Shown: positions 54,794 through 64,000, counted from the first letter of the stretch. The stretch is DNA of 64,000 nt from Bradyrhizobium archetypum (GCF_013114835.1 NZ_JAAVLW010000004.1:1-64000); one strand, 5' to 3'. The notes: generated by a model not told the origin, from the sequence alone. A program made the numbers and translations.

Positions 54794-55093
54794 GAATTCC
54801 AAGGTTTGATTCGAGGTTGGAATACGATTTTACGCGGCTACCTCGTCAAATGCATGTGCCTCAAAATATTTTTACGGAACTTTTCGGGTGCTGCCGAGGC
54901 GCCGCATATGCGGTTCGCATGTGGCCAACGATTCGCAAAATGACCTCGAAATCCCTGCACGATCACCACATCGCACGGCTTGCATGGCGGCGGCGTCGCT
55001 CACCACACGACCGATCCGGCGACGAACATGTTCGGGCTACGAGCGGCGCTTGGATCACCGGACGGTTCATCGCCAACCAGACTGGAGAAATGG
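54794..55093. other. Intergenic region, no gene or site recognised
   Basis: The 300 bases between mutL and the next small gene hold no credible frame and no repeat family seen elsewhere. An AT-richer patch (caaaatatttttacgg, near 54871) could be part of a promoter, but no -35/-10 pair is convincing. Confidence 0.4.
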
Positions 55094-55384
55094 ATGAAGC
55101 TAGTGAAAACCTCGGCGATCGCAGTTGCAATCTCGGCCCTGCTTGCCGGCCCTGTACTGGCGCAAGGCGCCTCAACCGACACGCAGATTCGCGGCGGAGC
55201 AAAGGGCACGACCCAGATGCAAGGCGGCGCGTCGGGCAGCATGGACGAGGATGCGCCGGCGGGCGCCACCAGCCACAGGGCCGGTGCCAAGACCGGTGCC
55301 GGCACGAAAGGCACCGTCGGAGCCGGCGGCGCCGCGCCCAAAGCGACGGGCGGCGCGGCTAGCCCTCCCGCGACTAGCCGGTAA
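55094..55384 (+). CDS. Small exported Gly/Ala/Thr-rich protein
   Basis: 96 residues from ATG 55094, preceded by TGGAGA. Signal peptide MKLVKTSAIAVAISALLAGP ending near VLAQ. The mature part is low-complexity (GGAKGTTQMQGGASGSMDED, then TGAGTKGTVGAGGAAPKATG), with no Cys and few hydrophobic residues, so it is probably disordered in the periplasm. No function is assigned. A terminator follows. Confidence 0.65.
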   Translation: MKLVKTSAIAVAISALLAGPVLAQGASTDTQIRGGAKGTTQMQGGASGSMDEDAPAGATSHRAGAKTGAGTKGTVGAGGAAPKATGGAASPPATSR

Positions 55385-55434
55385 GTGCCGCCTGGAGGAA
55401 ACCCGGCTCCTCCATCGGGTTGTTCTCCAAACAG

Positions 55435-55466
55435 AACTCCGGTCGCGATCAGCGGCCGGAGTTTTT
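55435..55466 (+). terminator. Intrinsic terminator after the Gly/Ala-rich protein gene
   Basis: A stem AACTCCGG (55435-55442) with CCGGAGTT (55456-55463), a 13-base loop that may pair further, and five T (55462-55466). Confidence 0.8.
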
Positions 55467-55564
55467 GCGCCTTGGCGCCCGATCCGCGAACCGAAAGCCC
55501 GGCCGGACGGCTCTATCCGGCGAGAACGCCGTGAGGTTCTCTCGCGCAATCAAAAGGAGCTGCT

Positions 55565-55663
55565 ATGTTTTATCGCAAGAATTTGCCGGGCGGGGAGCGG
55601 GTGATGCGGACGATCGGGGGCGCGCTCATGGTCGCGTACGGGCTTGTCGGCATCGCCCATTGA
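55565..55663 (+). pseudogene. Truncated DUF2892/YgaP-like membrane protein remnant
   Basis: The frame from ATG 55565 encodes 32 residues: MFYRKNLPGGERVMRTIGGA then LMVAYGLVGIAH, then stop TGA. The start and first hydrophobic segment look like DUF2892 (YgaP-type) proteins, which normally have about 60-70 residues and a second membrane segment. Here the reading ends just after the first segment, where a sigma-factor-like sequence begins in another frame. A deletion fusing two genes would explain both. An AGGAG ribosome-binding site precedes the start. Confidence 0.55.
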
Positions 55664-55892
55664 CGATGTGGAGGCACGCCTGGCGCTTCTTGCGCCCGAG
55701 GACATTCGCATCGATCTGTCGCGCGCCATCCAGTCGCTGCCCGACCATTACCGTGAGGTGATCCTGCTGCGCGATATCGAGGAATTGTCCATTGACGAGA
55801 TCGCTGAAGTGCTCGGCCTGACTCGCGAAAGCGTCAAGGCTCGCATTCATCGTGCGCGGCTGATGATCCGGGAATATCTGATCCGGGATTGA
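55644..55892 (+). pseudogene. RNA polymerase sigma-factor remnant (region 4 only)
   Basis: An open stretch of 82 codons without a proper start (TTG first) encodes IDLSRAIQSLPDHYREVILL and RDIEELSIDEIAEVLGLTRE, then SVKARIHRARLMIREYL. This is a complete sigma-70 region 4 with its helix-turn-helix. Region 2, which binds the -10 element and core enzyme, is absent. The reading begins inside the truncated DUF2892-like frame. It is therefore most probably the 3' end of a sigma-factor gene (ECF-like) whose 5' part was deleted. Confidence 0.65.
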
Positions 55893-55910
55893 GACATGGC
55901 CGGAGCAGGA

Positions 55911-56327
55911 TCAATCGTCGAAGCGGACGTTGCGCTTGGCCTTGACGTCGCTGCGGCGCTTCTTGCCTTCCAGCCGCCGCTGTTTCGATCCGAAGGTCGG
56001 CTTGGTCGGCCGCCGCGGCGTCGGGCGGATCAAGGCCTCGCGCAACAGTTCGAGCAGGCGGTCGATCGCGTCGGCCCGGTTGCGCTCCTGGGTACGGAAG
56101 CGCTGGGCGTGGATCACGATGACGCCCTCCTTGGTCATGCGCTGGCCGGCGAGCCGGACGAGCCGCGCGGCGGCATCCTCCGGCAGCGCGATCTTGCGCG
56201 TGTCGAAGCGGAGCTGGGCTGCGGTCGCGAGCTTATTGACATTCTGCCCGCCCGGGCCGGAGGCGCGGACAAAGCCGATCTCGATGTCGTCGTCGTCGAT
56301 CGTAAGGTCGCGGGAAACCCGCAGCAT
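55911..56327 (-). CDS. arfB: Alternative ribosome-rescue factor ArfB (peptidyl-tRNA hydrolase, YaeJ type)
   Basis: 138 residues from ATG 56327 (MLRVSRDLTIDDDDIEIGFV); ATG 56348 lies inside a repeat and is less likely. The GGQ loop is intact in RASGPGGQNVNKLATAAQLR. The C-terminal tail is very basic (KQRRLEGKKRRSDVKAKRNV), as needed to enter the empty mRNA channel of stalled ribosomes. It releases the peptide from non-stop complexes. Confidence 0.93.
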   Translation of the reverse strand: MLRVSRDLTIDDDDIEIGFVRASGPGGQNVNKLATAAQLRFDTRKIALPEDAAARLVRLAGQRMTKEGVIVIHAQRFRTQERNRADAIDRLLELLREALIRPTPRRPTKPTFGSKQRRLEGKKRRSDVKAKRNVRFDD

Positions 56328-56343
56328 GGCGTTCACCGAAATC

Positions 56344-56420
56344 GTCATGCCCGGGCTTTTCCCGGGCATCCACGTCTTATCAGTGTCCGTCGGGAAAAAC
56401 ACGTGGATGGCGGGGCGTGG
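56344..56420. repeat. Palindromic repeat just upstream of arfB (family B-like)
   Basis: gtcatgcccgggcttttcccgggcat forms a near-perfect hairpin, then atccacgt (56369 on) pairs with acgtggat (56401 on). It resembles the arms of the groESL copy. It directly abuts the arfB start region. Confidence 0.65.
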
Positions 56421-56491
56421 GCGAGCGCAAGCGCAAGCGACGCCGCCCTCGGACGGCTGCCTGCCCGACCATGATGACGATAATCGTGAGT

Positions 56492-57862
56492 TCAGTTCGC
56501 CTTTGGCGGCGCTGCGGCGGGCTGGGCGGCGGCTTGCGGGGCGCGGCCGACGATGACGGTGAGCAGGCCCTGGCCCCACAGCTTCCGCGCGGCCTTCCTG
56601 GCATCATCAAGCGTGACGGCGTCGACGAGGGCATTGCGCTTCTCGATGTAATCGATCGGCAGCTTGTCGAGCTGGTATTGCAATAGCGCCTGCGCAAGCT
56701 TCGAAGAAGTATCGAGCGCCAGCATCTGCGAGCCCTTGAGGTAGGACTTGGCCTCGTCCAGCTCCTTCTGGGTCGGGCCTTCCTCGGCGATGCGACGGAT
56801 TTCCTTCTCGATCGCGTCGACGGTCTCGCCCGCGCGATCGGCGCGGGTGCCGGTATTGCCGATGAACACGGCGGAGCGATCCATCCAGAGCAGGGATTCA
56901 TAGACCGAATATGCGAGGCCGCGCTTTTCGCGCACCTCCTTGTAGAGCCGCGATGACAACCCGCCGCCGCCAAGGATGTGGTTCACGACATAGGCGGCCA
57001 TGAAATCCGGATCGTGGCGGCGAACGCCGGGGCCGCCGAACGTCACCACGGTCTGCGGCACGTCGAGCGGCACGAACGCGCGCTGCGGCGGCCGCGACGC
57101 CTCAACCTCTGGCACCGGGACCAGGCTGGCCTTCGCCGGCAGCCCACCGAATGTCTGGTCCAGGAGCTTGCCGAGCGTGTCGGCATCGACATCGCCGACC
57201 ACAGCGATTCGCAGCGTATCCTTGGCGATCACGCGGCGAACGTAATCTTTCATATCGGCGACGTCGATCTTCGGCACGCTGTCGAGTGTGCCGTTGCCCT
57301 GACGGCCATATGGATGATCGCCGAAGGCGACTTCCAGAAATTTGCGGCTCGCCAGCGCAGTCGGGCTGGTGGTGTCGCGTCGCAGCCCGGAGAGCACCTG
57401 GGCGCGAATGCGCTCGACGTCGGCGCCGTCGAAACGCGGCGAGGTCAGTGCCAGATGCAAGAGGCCGAAGGCTTCATCCTTGTTATCCTTGAGCATGCGC
57501 AGCGAGCCGCGGAAATTATCCCGGGTCGATGAGAAGCTCAGCTCGATTGCGCGCCGCTCAAGGCGTTCGTGAAAGGTCTTGGAATCGAGATCGCCCGAGC
57601 CCTCGTCGAGCAGGCCGGCGACCATGTTGCCGACGCCAGATTTGTCCGAAGGGTCCTGGGCGGCGCCGCCGGCGAAGGCATATTCCATCGCGATCAGGGG
57701 CACGGTGGCGTCCTGCACGAACCAGGCCTCGATGCCGCCAGGGGAGACCAGCCGCTGGATTTTTGCCGCGGCGTGTGACGGCGTCGCCGCCAGCAACAGC
57801 GCCACGGCGCCGACGATCAGGGTGGATCCGAGGCGCTGCGCGGGAATCGAAAAACGGATCAC
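56492..57862 (-). CDS. M16-family peptidase-like subunit, apparently non-catalytic
   Basis: 456 residues from GTG 57862, which overlaps the upstream M16 stop by four bases. Signal-like start: FSIPAQRLGSTLIVGAVALL then LAATPSHA. The M16 fold is clear (GGGGLSSRLYKEVREKRGLA, the R/Y substrate-binding motif), but the zinc motif HxxEH is missing; the equivalent place reads GVGNMVAGLLDEGSG. In two-subunit M16 enzymes one chain has HxxEH and the other the R/Y motif. This fits its neighbour, which carries the His residues. Confidence 0.88.
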   Translation of the reverse strand: MIRFSIPAQRLGSTLIVGAVALLLAATPSHAAAKIQRLVSPGGIEAWFVQDATVPLIAMEYAFAGGAAQDPSDKSGVGNMVAGLLDEGSGDLDSKTFHERLERRAIELSFSSTRDNFRGSLRMLKDNKDEAFGLLHLALTSPRFDGADVERIRAQVLSGLRRDTTSPTALASRKFLEVAFGDHPYGRQGNGTLDSVPKIDVADMKDYVRRVIAKDTLRIAVVGDVDADTLGKLLDQTFGGLPAKASLVPVPEVEASRPPQRAFVPLDVPQTVVTFGGPGVRRHDPDFMAAYVVNHILGGGGLSSRLYKEVREKRGLAYSVYESLLWMDRSAVFIGNTGTRADRAGETVDAIEKEIRRIAEEGPTQKELDEAKSYLKGSQMLALDTSSKLAQALLQYQLDKLPIDYIEKRNALVDAVTLDDARKAARKLWGQGLLTVIVGRAPQAAAQPAAAPPKAN

Positions 57863-59250
57863 GAGCGCTTCTCCTCGCGTTTCGCTGTCGTATCCTTGAT
57901 CAGATAGCCGGTTACCGAGCGTTTCTTGTCGAGCCATTTCTGCGCGGCGTCACTTACCTGCTCGGCGGTGACGGCGCGAATCCGGTCCGGCCAGCTCCTG
58001 ATATCGTCGATCGACAGTCCCGTGGTCAGCGCGCCGCCATACCAGCGTGCCAGCGTGGCCTGGTTGTCCTGCGCGTAGATCGCCTCTGCGATCAACTGGG
58101 TCTTGACCCGCTCGAGGTCCTCGGCGCGGGCGGGATTTTGGATCACCTCCGCAATCACGCCGTCAATCACCTGCTCCACTTGCGAAAACTCCACGCCGGG
58201 CTTCGGCGAAACCGAGATCGAGAACTGCGTGGGATCCAGCGAGGTGCCCTGATAGCCGGCAGAGGCGCTGATCGCGAGCTGACGATCGATCACCAGTGCG
58301 CGATAAAGATAGGAGTTGGAGCCGCCGCCCATCAGTTGCGCGAGCACGTCGAGCGCCGGACCTTCGCCTGCGGCGGCGGTCGCGGAGGAGGGGACGAGGT
58401 AGGAGCGGCGCAGGGCGGGCTGCTCGACGCGCGGATCGGACAGAGTCACCGTGCGCGGCGCCGCGGGCACCGGCTCCTGCGGACGGATGCGATGCGCAGC
58501 GATGGCCGGCTGCGCGGGGATGCCGCCATAGGCCTTTTCCACCATCGGACGAACTTCCTTGGCATCGACGTCGCCTGCAATCACCAGGATTGCGTTGTTC
58601 GGCGCGTAGAAGCGCTTGTAGAACGCCAGCGCATCCTCGCGATCCAGCTTTTCGATTTCCTGCCGCCAGCCGATCACCGGGCGGCCATAGGGATGATTGA
58701 GGTATAGCGCGGCCATGATCTGCTCGCTCAGCCGCGCTTCAGGATTATTGGCCACCCGCATGTTAAATTCCTCGAGCACGACATCGCGCTCGGGCAGCAC
58801 GTTCTCGTCCTTGAGGATGAGGCCTGTCATGCGGTCGGCCTCGAACTCCATCATTTTCGTCAGTTGCTCGCGCGGCACGCGCTGGAAGTAGCCGGTGTAA
58901 TCGAGCGAGGTGAAGGCATTCTCGTTGCCGCCGATCCGCAGCACGGTCTGCGAAAATTCACCGGCGGGGTGTTTGGCCGTGCCCTTGAACATCAGGTGTT
59001 CGAGGAAATGCGCCAGTCCCGATTTGCCCGGAGTCTCGTCGGCGGAGCCGACCTTGTACCAGATCATCTGCGTGACGACGGGTGTACGGTGATCCGGGAT
59101 CACCACCACCTGCAGGCCGTTGTCGAGGGTGAAGCTGGCGGGACGTTCCGACGTGACCGTGGTCTGGGCAAATGCGCTGCCGGCGGAGAAAGCAAACGTC
59201 GAGATGAAAGCTGCAACGAGAGAAACGGCAAAGCGGTGTGAGGACATCAT
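57859..59250 (-). CDS. M16-family zinc peptidase, catalytic subunit
   Basis: 463 residues. Signal peptide about residues 1-28 (FISTFAFSAGSAFA). The inverted zinc motif is GLAHFLEHLMFKGTAKHPAG (His-x-x-Glu-His), with the distal Glu in MMEFEADRMTGLIL. It should degrade peptides in the periplasm. It pairs with the downstream non-catalytic M16 gene, overlapping it by four bases, as in PqqL/processing-peptidase-like dimers. Confidence 0.93.
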   Translation of the reverse strand: MMSSHRFAVSLVAAFISTFAFSAGSAFAQTTVTSERPASFTLDNGLQVVVIPDHRTPVVTQMIWYKVGSADETPGKSGLAHFLEHLMFKGTAKHPAGEFSQTVLRIGGNENAFTSLDYTGYFQRVPREQLTKMMEFEADRMTGLILKDENVLPERDVVLEEFNMRVANNPEARLSEQIMAALYLNHPYGRPVIGWRQEIEKLDREDALAFYKRFYAPNNAILVIAGDVDAKEVRPMVEKAYGGIPAQPAIAAHRIRPQEPVPAAPRTVTLSDPRVEQPALRRSYLVPSSATAAAGEGPALDVLAQLMGGGSNSYLYRALVIDRQLAISASAGYQGTSLDPTQFSISVSPKPGVEFSQVEQVIDGVIAEVIQNPARAEDLERVKTQLIAEAIYAQDNQATLARWYGGALTTGLSIDDIRSWPDRIRAVTAEQVSDAAQKWLDKKRSVTGYLIKDTTAKREEKRS

Positions 59251-59414
59251 GACCTATCTGGCGCTTGTTCCGCAAAACTGGTTACCGGTCCTGCGGCAGG
59301 AATTCGCGCAAAATGTTAGAAGCAACAACCCGACAAAACCGCTCGGGATCAAGCTGCGGCATCGTACACCGCGCCCGTATCGTCCATCCTCACGAAGGCG
59401 AGAGATCGGCTTAA

Positions 59415-60128
59415 CTATTCGCCATATTTGCCGGCGGCCGGATTATATTCCTTGTTCAGCGATTCCTTCGGTCCCGTGCCGTAAGCATAGTTCGACGACG
59501 GCGTCTGGTAGCCGGGTGGAGGCTGCGTGAGCGATTCCCGCGTCGGCTCGCCCTTGAACGGCGCCGTCTCGGTCTTGTTGCCGCCGAACAGGCCGCTAAA
59601 GCCGCCGCTATAGCCGAGTTGCGACGGGCTCAGGATCGGATTGTAGTTCGTGGTGCCGGGCTGGATCGGATCATTGTCCTTGCGCGCGGTCGCCGCAGTC
59701 TTGCCGACCGCGAGTTCGGCCGGCGTCAGGATGCGGGACGCCTCACGCGGGTCCTTATTCTCTTTCTTGCGCGCGGCGGCGGCCGCTTTGCGACGCTGCT
59801 CGTCGTGGTCCTTCGGCCAGTTCGGCACCTTCGCTTCGGCCGCGGTCTCGGATGGCGGCGGCAAATCGAGCTTCGGGGGAACCACCAGCGGCGAACGCTC
59901 GCGGTAGTCGATGCCGCGGTTCTCCATGTTGGTGCCGCCGATGCCGCGCATGATGCCTTCGATGATCTTTTCCTCGAAGGTCTTGTCGTCCTCGTCCTCG
60001 TCGTCAGCCGCGCGCACCGGGCCTGCGGCCATCACGAGGCCGACGCCGAGGGCAAAGGCGGCGAACCGCACCGCCCGGCTCAGCGAGCTAGTCTGCACCA
60101 TCCAGAAGCGGGCTTCGGTCTCGCGCAT
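59415..60128 (-). CDS. Exported basic/polar protein of unknown function
   Basis: 237 residues from ATG 60128, preceded by GGGAA; ATG 60101 is an alternative. A signal-like segment (FAAFALGVGLVMAAGPVRAA) precedes an acidic stretch (DDEDEDDKTFEEKIIEGIMR). The rest is Pro/Lys/Asn-rich with conserved-looking DPREASRILTPAELAVGKTA and NYNPILSPSQLGYSGGF. It lies between lspA and the M16 pair on the same strand. No function is assigned. Confidence 0.68.
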   Translation of the reverse strand: MRETEARFWMVQTSSLSRAVRFAAFALGVGLVMAAGPVRAADDEDEDDKTFEEKIIEGIMRGIGGTNMENRGIDYRERSPLVVPPKLDLPPPSETAAEAKVPNWPKDHDEQRRKAAAAARKKENKDPREASRILTPAELAVGKTAATARKDNDPIQPGTTNYNPILSPSQLGYSGGFSGLFGGNKTETAPFKGEPTRESLTQPPPGYQTPSSNYAYGTGPKESLNKEYNPAAGKYGE

Positions 60129-60218
60129 CGCGCTGTTCCCATTCACAATTTCTGCAACATACGGGCCGGCCTGGGACGCCTGGCGCTCCATGCCGCGAGG
60201 GGTTCGTATCGGCCGGGA

Positions 60219-60737
60219 TCAGGGCGCTTTTGCGGCGGGTACCCCGAGGAACGAGTCATACAATAGGCCTGCTACCCCGGCAACAATGGCCACATCCGCG
60301 AGATTAAACACGTACCAATTGAAGGTTTTTCCCCCGATCTCGATATGGAACAGGGCGAAATCGACCACCGCGCCATACAGGAAACGGTCGATGCCATTGC
60401 CGACCGCGCCGCCGATGATCAGGCCGAGGGCCAGCGTCGCCAGGAGCGTGCTGGAGCGCGCCATCCAGATCCCCAGCACGATCACGGCAATCGCCTTGAT
60501 TGCCATCAGCGCGATCTGGGTGAGCTGGTTATCGCTCTGAAACCAGCCAAAACTGATTCCGACATTCCAGGCCAGCGCCAGATCGAAGAACGGCGTGACC
60601 CGGACCGCGCCGCGATTGGCGAGGTCGAACACATAGAGCAGCCAGAGTTTTGAGGCTTGGTCGATCACCAGCGTCGCGACCGCGGCAATGACGCCGGCGC
60701 GAAGATGAGGGCTGCGAGAGTGTTCGAGGCCAGACAC
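60219..60737 (-). CDS. lspA: Lipoprotein signal peptidase LspA
   Basis: 172 residues with four membrane segments. The catalytic Asp pair is in GNGIDRFLYGAVVDFALF (D-R) and WYVFNLADVAIVAG (the F-N-x-A-D motif); FDLALAWNVGISFGWF is the conserved N-x-G-x-(S/A)F-G block. It cleaves the signal peptide of diacylglyceryl-prolipoproteins. It starts next to the ileS stop, the conserved ileS-lspA pair. Confidence 0.96.
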   Translation of the reverse strand: MSGLEHSRSPHLRAGVIAAVATLVIDQASKLWLLYVFDLANRGAVRVTPFFDLALAWNVGISFGWFQSDNQLTQIALMAIKAIAVIVLGIWMARSSTLLATLALGLIIGGAVGNGIDRFLYGAVVDFALFHIEIGGKTFNWYVFNLADVAIVAGVAGLLYDSFLGVPAAKAP

Positions 60738-63700
60738 TTATCTGGCCTTCTTTTTCTTCTTTTTGGCCTTAGCCGCCGACGCTTTGTTTCCCTGCTTCCT
60801 GGGCGCCTTTTTCTTCTTCGCCTTGTTGGCCGCCGTCTTTGTAGATGCCTTTTTAGTCTTCTTCGTTGCCGAGGAAGCTTTCTTGGATTTGGCAGCCTTT
60901 TTGGCTTTCTTGGCTATGGCTTTCTTGGCCTTTGCTTTCGCCGCTTTGGCCTTCGTAGTTTTTGCCCTTTTGACATTGGACTTCTTGGCTTCGGCTTCGA
61001 TAGCCGTCTCGGCTTCGACGGCCTTCTTGGTCGCGGCGACCTTCCTGGCTTTGACCGGTCTTTCGGCTTCCTCAGCCTCCGCGCCTTCCAAAGCCTTCGT
61101 TGCTCTCTTGTCAGGTTTGCTCGCGGTCGGCTCTGCTAAGCCAACCTGCTGCGGTGCTTCTTTCGTTCGCCGATCCTGTTCTAACGATTGCTTCTCGACC
61201 AATCGGACAGGACTGGCGCGCCCTTCGACGGAATCAACCGGCCTCTCGCCTGCGGCAAGCGCCTTCCATTCCCGCAGGGCCTGTGCGTCACGCGGGGAGA
61301 CGTCGGGATATTCAGGGTCCTCGCCGACGGTCGGCAGGATCTTCCACGACCGCGCGCATTTGCTACCCACCGCTTTTTCGACCACGACGGCAACGCCCGG
61401 CACGTCAGCAAGGGTGAATGCGCTGGCCGGCGCCTCTTCGTTGGTTACCATCGCGTTCGACGTGATGCAGACCTCGGCCAGATCGACGTCGAACAACGTG
61501 TTGAAGATGTTCTCATCCGAAACGTAGACTAGCGGCGAAGCCTCCAGTGAGGAGCCGATATTCTTGGCCGCGCGTTCGAGCTCGAGCGCGCCGGTGACGA
61601 CGCGGCGGACCTCGCGAATGGTCTCCCACTTCGCGGCGAGCTGCTCGTCGCGGAATTGTTCAAGACCATCCGGGAACAGCGTCAGGTGCACCGAGGCTTC
61701 CGCATCGGGCTTGTACATCCGCCACGCCTCTTCGCAGGTGAAGCTCAGCGCAGGCGCCAGCCAGCGCAGGATCGCATCGCAGATGATGTCGATCGCGGTC
61801 AGCGCCGCCTTGCGCGCGACCGAAGACGGCGGGTCGCAATAGAGCGTGTCCTTGCGGATGTCGAAATAGAACGCCGACAATTCGGCGTTCATGAATGCCG
61901 ATAGCGTCGCGACTACCGTCTTGTAGTCGAAATCGGCATAGGCCTGGTGCACGATGGAGGCGCGTTTGGCGAGCTCGTGCAGCATCAAGCGTTCGAGCTC
62001 GGGCATGTCGGCATGGGCAACCGCGTCGGCCGGATTGAAATGATGTAGCGTGCCGAGCATCCAGCGGATTGAGTTGCGCAGCTTGCGGTAGGTCTCGACG
62101 GTGTTCTTGAGGATCTCGGGACCGATGCGCTGGTCGTCGGCATAGTCGGTGGCGCAGACCCAGAGGCGGAGGATATCGGCGCCGGAATCCTTCATCACCT
62201 TTTGCGGCTCGACGGTGTTGCCGAGCGACTTCGACATCTTGCGGCCGTTCTCGTCCAGCGTGAAGCCGTGGGTCAGCACCACGTCATATGGCGCGCGGCC
62301 GCGGGTGCCGGCGCTTTCCAGCAGCGAGGAATGAAACCAGCCGCGATGCTGGTCGCTTCCCTCGAGATACATCACGGTATCGTCGCCGCCATCGACCTTG
62401 CGGACGATGTTGCCGAGATTGGGAAAATTCTGGCGATCCTCCAGCACGAAGGCGTGCGTCGAGCCGGAATCGAACCAGACGTCGAGGATGTCGTCGACCT
62501 TGTTCCAGTCTTCGCCGGCGCGATCTCCGAGGAAACGTTCGCGGGCGCCGTCCATGTACCAGGCATCGGCGCCTTCCTCCATGAAGGCTTCGACGATGCG
62601 CTGGTTGACGACCTCGTCCTGCAGGATCTCGGCGGAGCCGTCACTCTTCTCGCGCACGAAGACGGCGATCGGCACGCCCCAGGCGCGCTGGCGCGAGATC
62701 ACCCAGTCCGGGCGGCCGGCGATCATGCCATTGATGCGGTTTTGGCCGGCAGGCGGCACCCACTGCGTTACGGAGATTGCATGCAGCGCGCGGGCGCGGA
62801 GCGTGTCGCCGGACTTGGTCTTGCCGTCCGTCGCAATGTCCTTGTCCATCGCGATGAACCATTGCGGCGTGTTGCGGAAGATCACCGGCTTCTTCGAGCG
62901 CCAGGAATGCGGATACTGGTGCTTGAGCCGGCCGCGCGCCAAGAGCTTGCCGGCCTCGATCAGCGCCTTGATCACGGCATCGTTGGCGTCGCCCTTCTCG
63001 CCCCTGTCGTTGATCACGCGCCTTCCCGTGAAGCCGGGGGCATGGTCGGTGAAGGCGCCATTCTCGTCGACGGTGTACGGGATTGCGGTGTTGATGCCGC
63101 GCGGCTCCAGATCGCGCGCGTGTGCCATCCAGACGTCGAAGTCCTCGCGGCCGTGGCCGGGCGCGGTATGGACGAAGCCGGTACCGGTGTCGTCGGTGAC
63201 GTGGTCGCCGGGTAATAGCGGCACAGTGAATTCGTATCCGCCGTTGAAACCTCTCAAGGGATGGGCGCATTCCACCGCGTCGAGCGTATCTGCCGACAGG
63301 TCGCGCAACTTCTCATAAGCGGCGACGCGCGCCTGCTTGAACACTTCTTCCGCGAGCGCATTGGCGAGGATCAGGAGATCACCAGCCTTTGCCCAGTTGT
63401 CAGCGGGCGCGTCGGTAACTTTATAGAGCCCATAGGCGATCTTCGGCGAGAACGAGATGGCGCGGTTGCCCGGCAGTGTCCATGGCGTCGTGGTCCAGAT
63501 CACGACCGACGCCTCGGCTAGTGCGCCATGCGCCGGCGAGGTGACCGGGAATTTCACCCACACCATGTCGGAGGTGTAGTCCTCGTATTCGACCTCGGCC
63601 TCTGCCAGCGCGGTCTTCTCGACCACGCTCCACATCACCGGCTTGGAGCCGCGATAGAGCGTGCCGTTGGCGGCGAATTTCATCAGTTCGCGCGCGATCT

Positions 63701-64000
63701 GGGCTTCGGCCGGATAGCTCATGGTGGCGTAGGGATGATCCCAGTCGCCGATGATGCCGAGCCGCTTGAACTCTTCCCGCTGTACGTTGAGCCAGTGGGT
63801 TGCATAGGCGCGGCACTCCTTGCGGAACGCCACCATGGCCGTGGAATCGCGGAAGTCCGGCTTCGGCTTCCCCTTGGCGCGATAGTTCTCTTCCTCGATC
63901 TTCCACTCGATCGGCAGGCCGTGACAGTCCCAGCCCGGCACGTAGTTGGAATCAAAGCCGAGCATCTGCTGGCTCTTGGTCACCACGTCCTTGAGGATCT
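60738..64000 (-). CDS. ileS: Isoleucyl-tRNA synthetase, cut by the right window edge
   Basis: About 1,087 residues are present; the N-terminal part with the HIGH motif lies beyond base 64000. Visible are [20 protein letters not shown], the editing domain ([16 protein letters not shown] region), KMSKS in [20 protein letters not shown], and [20 protein letters not shown], a remnant of the C-terminal zinc finger with one Cys left. The last roughly 150 residues form a Lys/Ala-rich tail ending [11 protein letters not shown], not part of typical bacterial IleS. It charges tRNA-Ile with isoleucine and edits valine. Confidence 0.96.
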   Translation of the reverse strand, partial: ILKDVVTKSQQMLGFDSNYVPGWDCHGLPIEWKIEEENYRAKGKPKPDFRDSTAMVAFRKECRAYATHWLNVQREEFKRLGIIGDWDHPYATMSYPAEAQIARELMKFAANGTLYRGSKPVMWSVVEKTALAEAEVEYEDYTSDMVWVKFPVTSPAHGALAEASVVIWTTTPWTLPGNRAISFSPKIAYGLYKVTDAPADNWAKAGDLLILANALAEEVFKQARVAAYEKLRDLSADTLDAVECAHPLRGFNGGYEFTVPLLPGDHVTDDTGTGFVHTAPGHGREDFDVWMAHARDLEPRGINTAIPYTVDENGAFTDHAPGFTGRRVINDRGEKGDANDAVIKALIEAGKLLARGRLKHQYPHSWRSKKPVIFRNTPQWFIAMDKDIATDGKTKSGDTLRARALHAISVTQWVPPAGQNRINGMIAGRPDWVISRQRAWGVPIAVFVREKSDGSAEILQDEVVNQRIVEAFMEEGADAWYMDGARERFLGDRAGEDWNKVDDILDVWFDSGSTHAFVLEDRQNFPNLGNIVRKVDGGDDTVMYLEGSDQHRGWFHSSLLESAGTRGRAPYDVVLTHGFTLDENGRKMSKSLGNTVEPQKVMKDSGADILRLWVCATDYADDQRIGPEILKNTVETYRKLRNSIRWMLGTLHHFNPADAVAHADMPELERLMLHELAKRASIVHQAYADFDYKTVVATLSAFMNAELSAFYFDIRKDTLYCDPPSSVARKAALTAIDIICDAILRWLAPALSFTCEEAWRMYKPDAEASVHLTLFPDGLEQFRDEQLAAKWETIREVRRVVTGALELERAAKNIGSSLEASPLVYVSDENIFNTLFDVDLAEVCITSNAMVTNEEAPASAFTLADVPGVAVVVEKAVGSKCARSWKILPTVGEDPEYPDVSPRDAQALREWKALAAGERPVDSVEGRASPVRLVEKQSLEQDRRTKEAPQQVGLAEPTASKPDKRATKALEGAEAEEAERPVKARKVAATKKAVEAETAIEAEAKKSNVKRAKTTKAKAAKAKAKKAIAKKAKKAAKSKKASSATKKTKKASTKTAANKAKKKKAPRKQGNKASAAKAKKKKKKAR

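Noticed and set aside
62202..63215. Plus-strand open stretch of 337 codons over ileS
   Set aside because: Antisense shadow of the isoleucyl-tRNA synthetase gene.

Overview
The window is a 64 kb piece of a high-GC alphaproteobacterial chromosome, most probably Bradyrhizobium or a close relative in the Nitrobacteraceae. The signs are a Cys-free ribosomal protein L36 of the alphaproteobacterial type, an HpnK-like hopanoid-type deacetylase, a CIRCE-controlled groESL operon, a fluoroacetate-dehalogenase homologue that keeps every catalytic residue known from Rhodopseudomonas palustris, and several families of short palindromic intergenic repeats that I recognise from Bradyrhizobium. It is gene-dense and mostly chromosomal core. 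I see no prophage, CRISPR array, transposase, tRNA or rRNA.

Layout. 0-5 kb: a tripartite-tricarboxylate-type binding protein, a YbaK deacylase, an L-2-haloacid dehalogenase, an amidohydrolase and a split MaoC hydratase pair, an accessory catabolic set. 5-9 kb: rpmJ, a TPR protein, small exported proteins, an alpha/beta hydrolase, a monooxygenase-like protein and cytochrome c. 9-20 kb: glycolate oxidase glcDEF, an H1-like basic protein, a TorF-type porin, an HPP membrane protein, a BacA/BclA-like ABC transporter and a lactate/glycolate permease. 20-24 kb: an aspartokinase of unusual composition and two unknowns. 24-26 kb: groESL. 26-32 kb: a lipoprotein, a CheZ-like phosphatase, an L,D-transpeptidase, a DUF2076 protein, and an HpnK/glycosyltransferase pair. 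32-37 kb: hisG-hisZ, rsmE, an unknown and ubiA. 37-38 kb: a long intergenic zone filled by dispersed repeats, including a candidate structured RNA. 38-44 kb: pmbA, an IMPase-family phosphatase, DUF4170, a lysophospholipid acyltransferase, waaA and lpxK, an overlapping envelope/lipid A operon. 44-50 kb: an exported dienelactone-hydrolase-like protein lacking the expected nucleophile, xseA, purD, the fluoroacetate dehalogenase homologue and tadA. 50-55 kb: an rRNA pseudouridine synthase with a very long basic/acidic disordered N-terminus, rsmD and mutL. 55-64 kb: a fused pair of gene remnants, arfB, two M16 peptidases, an exported unknown, lspA, and ileS, which is cut by the right edge of the window.

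How the parts fit. GlcDEF (glycolate to glyoxylate) and the LctP-type permease could import and oxidise 2-hydroxy acids, and the fluoroacetate dehalogenase would also yield glycolate. The lpxK/waaA operon, HpnK/glycosyltransferase, L,D-transpeptidase, lspA and porin serve the envelope. rsmE, rsmD, the RluB-like enzyme, tadA, arfB and rpmJ serve translation.

No clearly new multi-gene system is visible. The best leads are the structured repeat RNA at 37.3-37.7 kb, the remnant fusion at 55.6 kb, the aspartokinase of odd composition, the repeat that reaches the glcE start, the possibly inactive hydrolase, the BclA-like transporter, and the dehalogenases. All family assignments come from motif recognition by eye; no searches were run.
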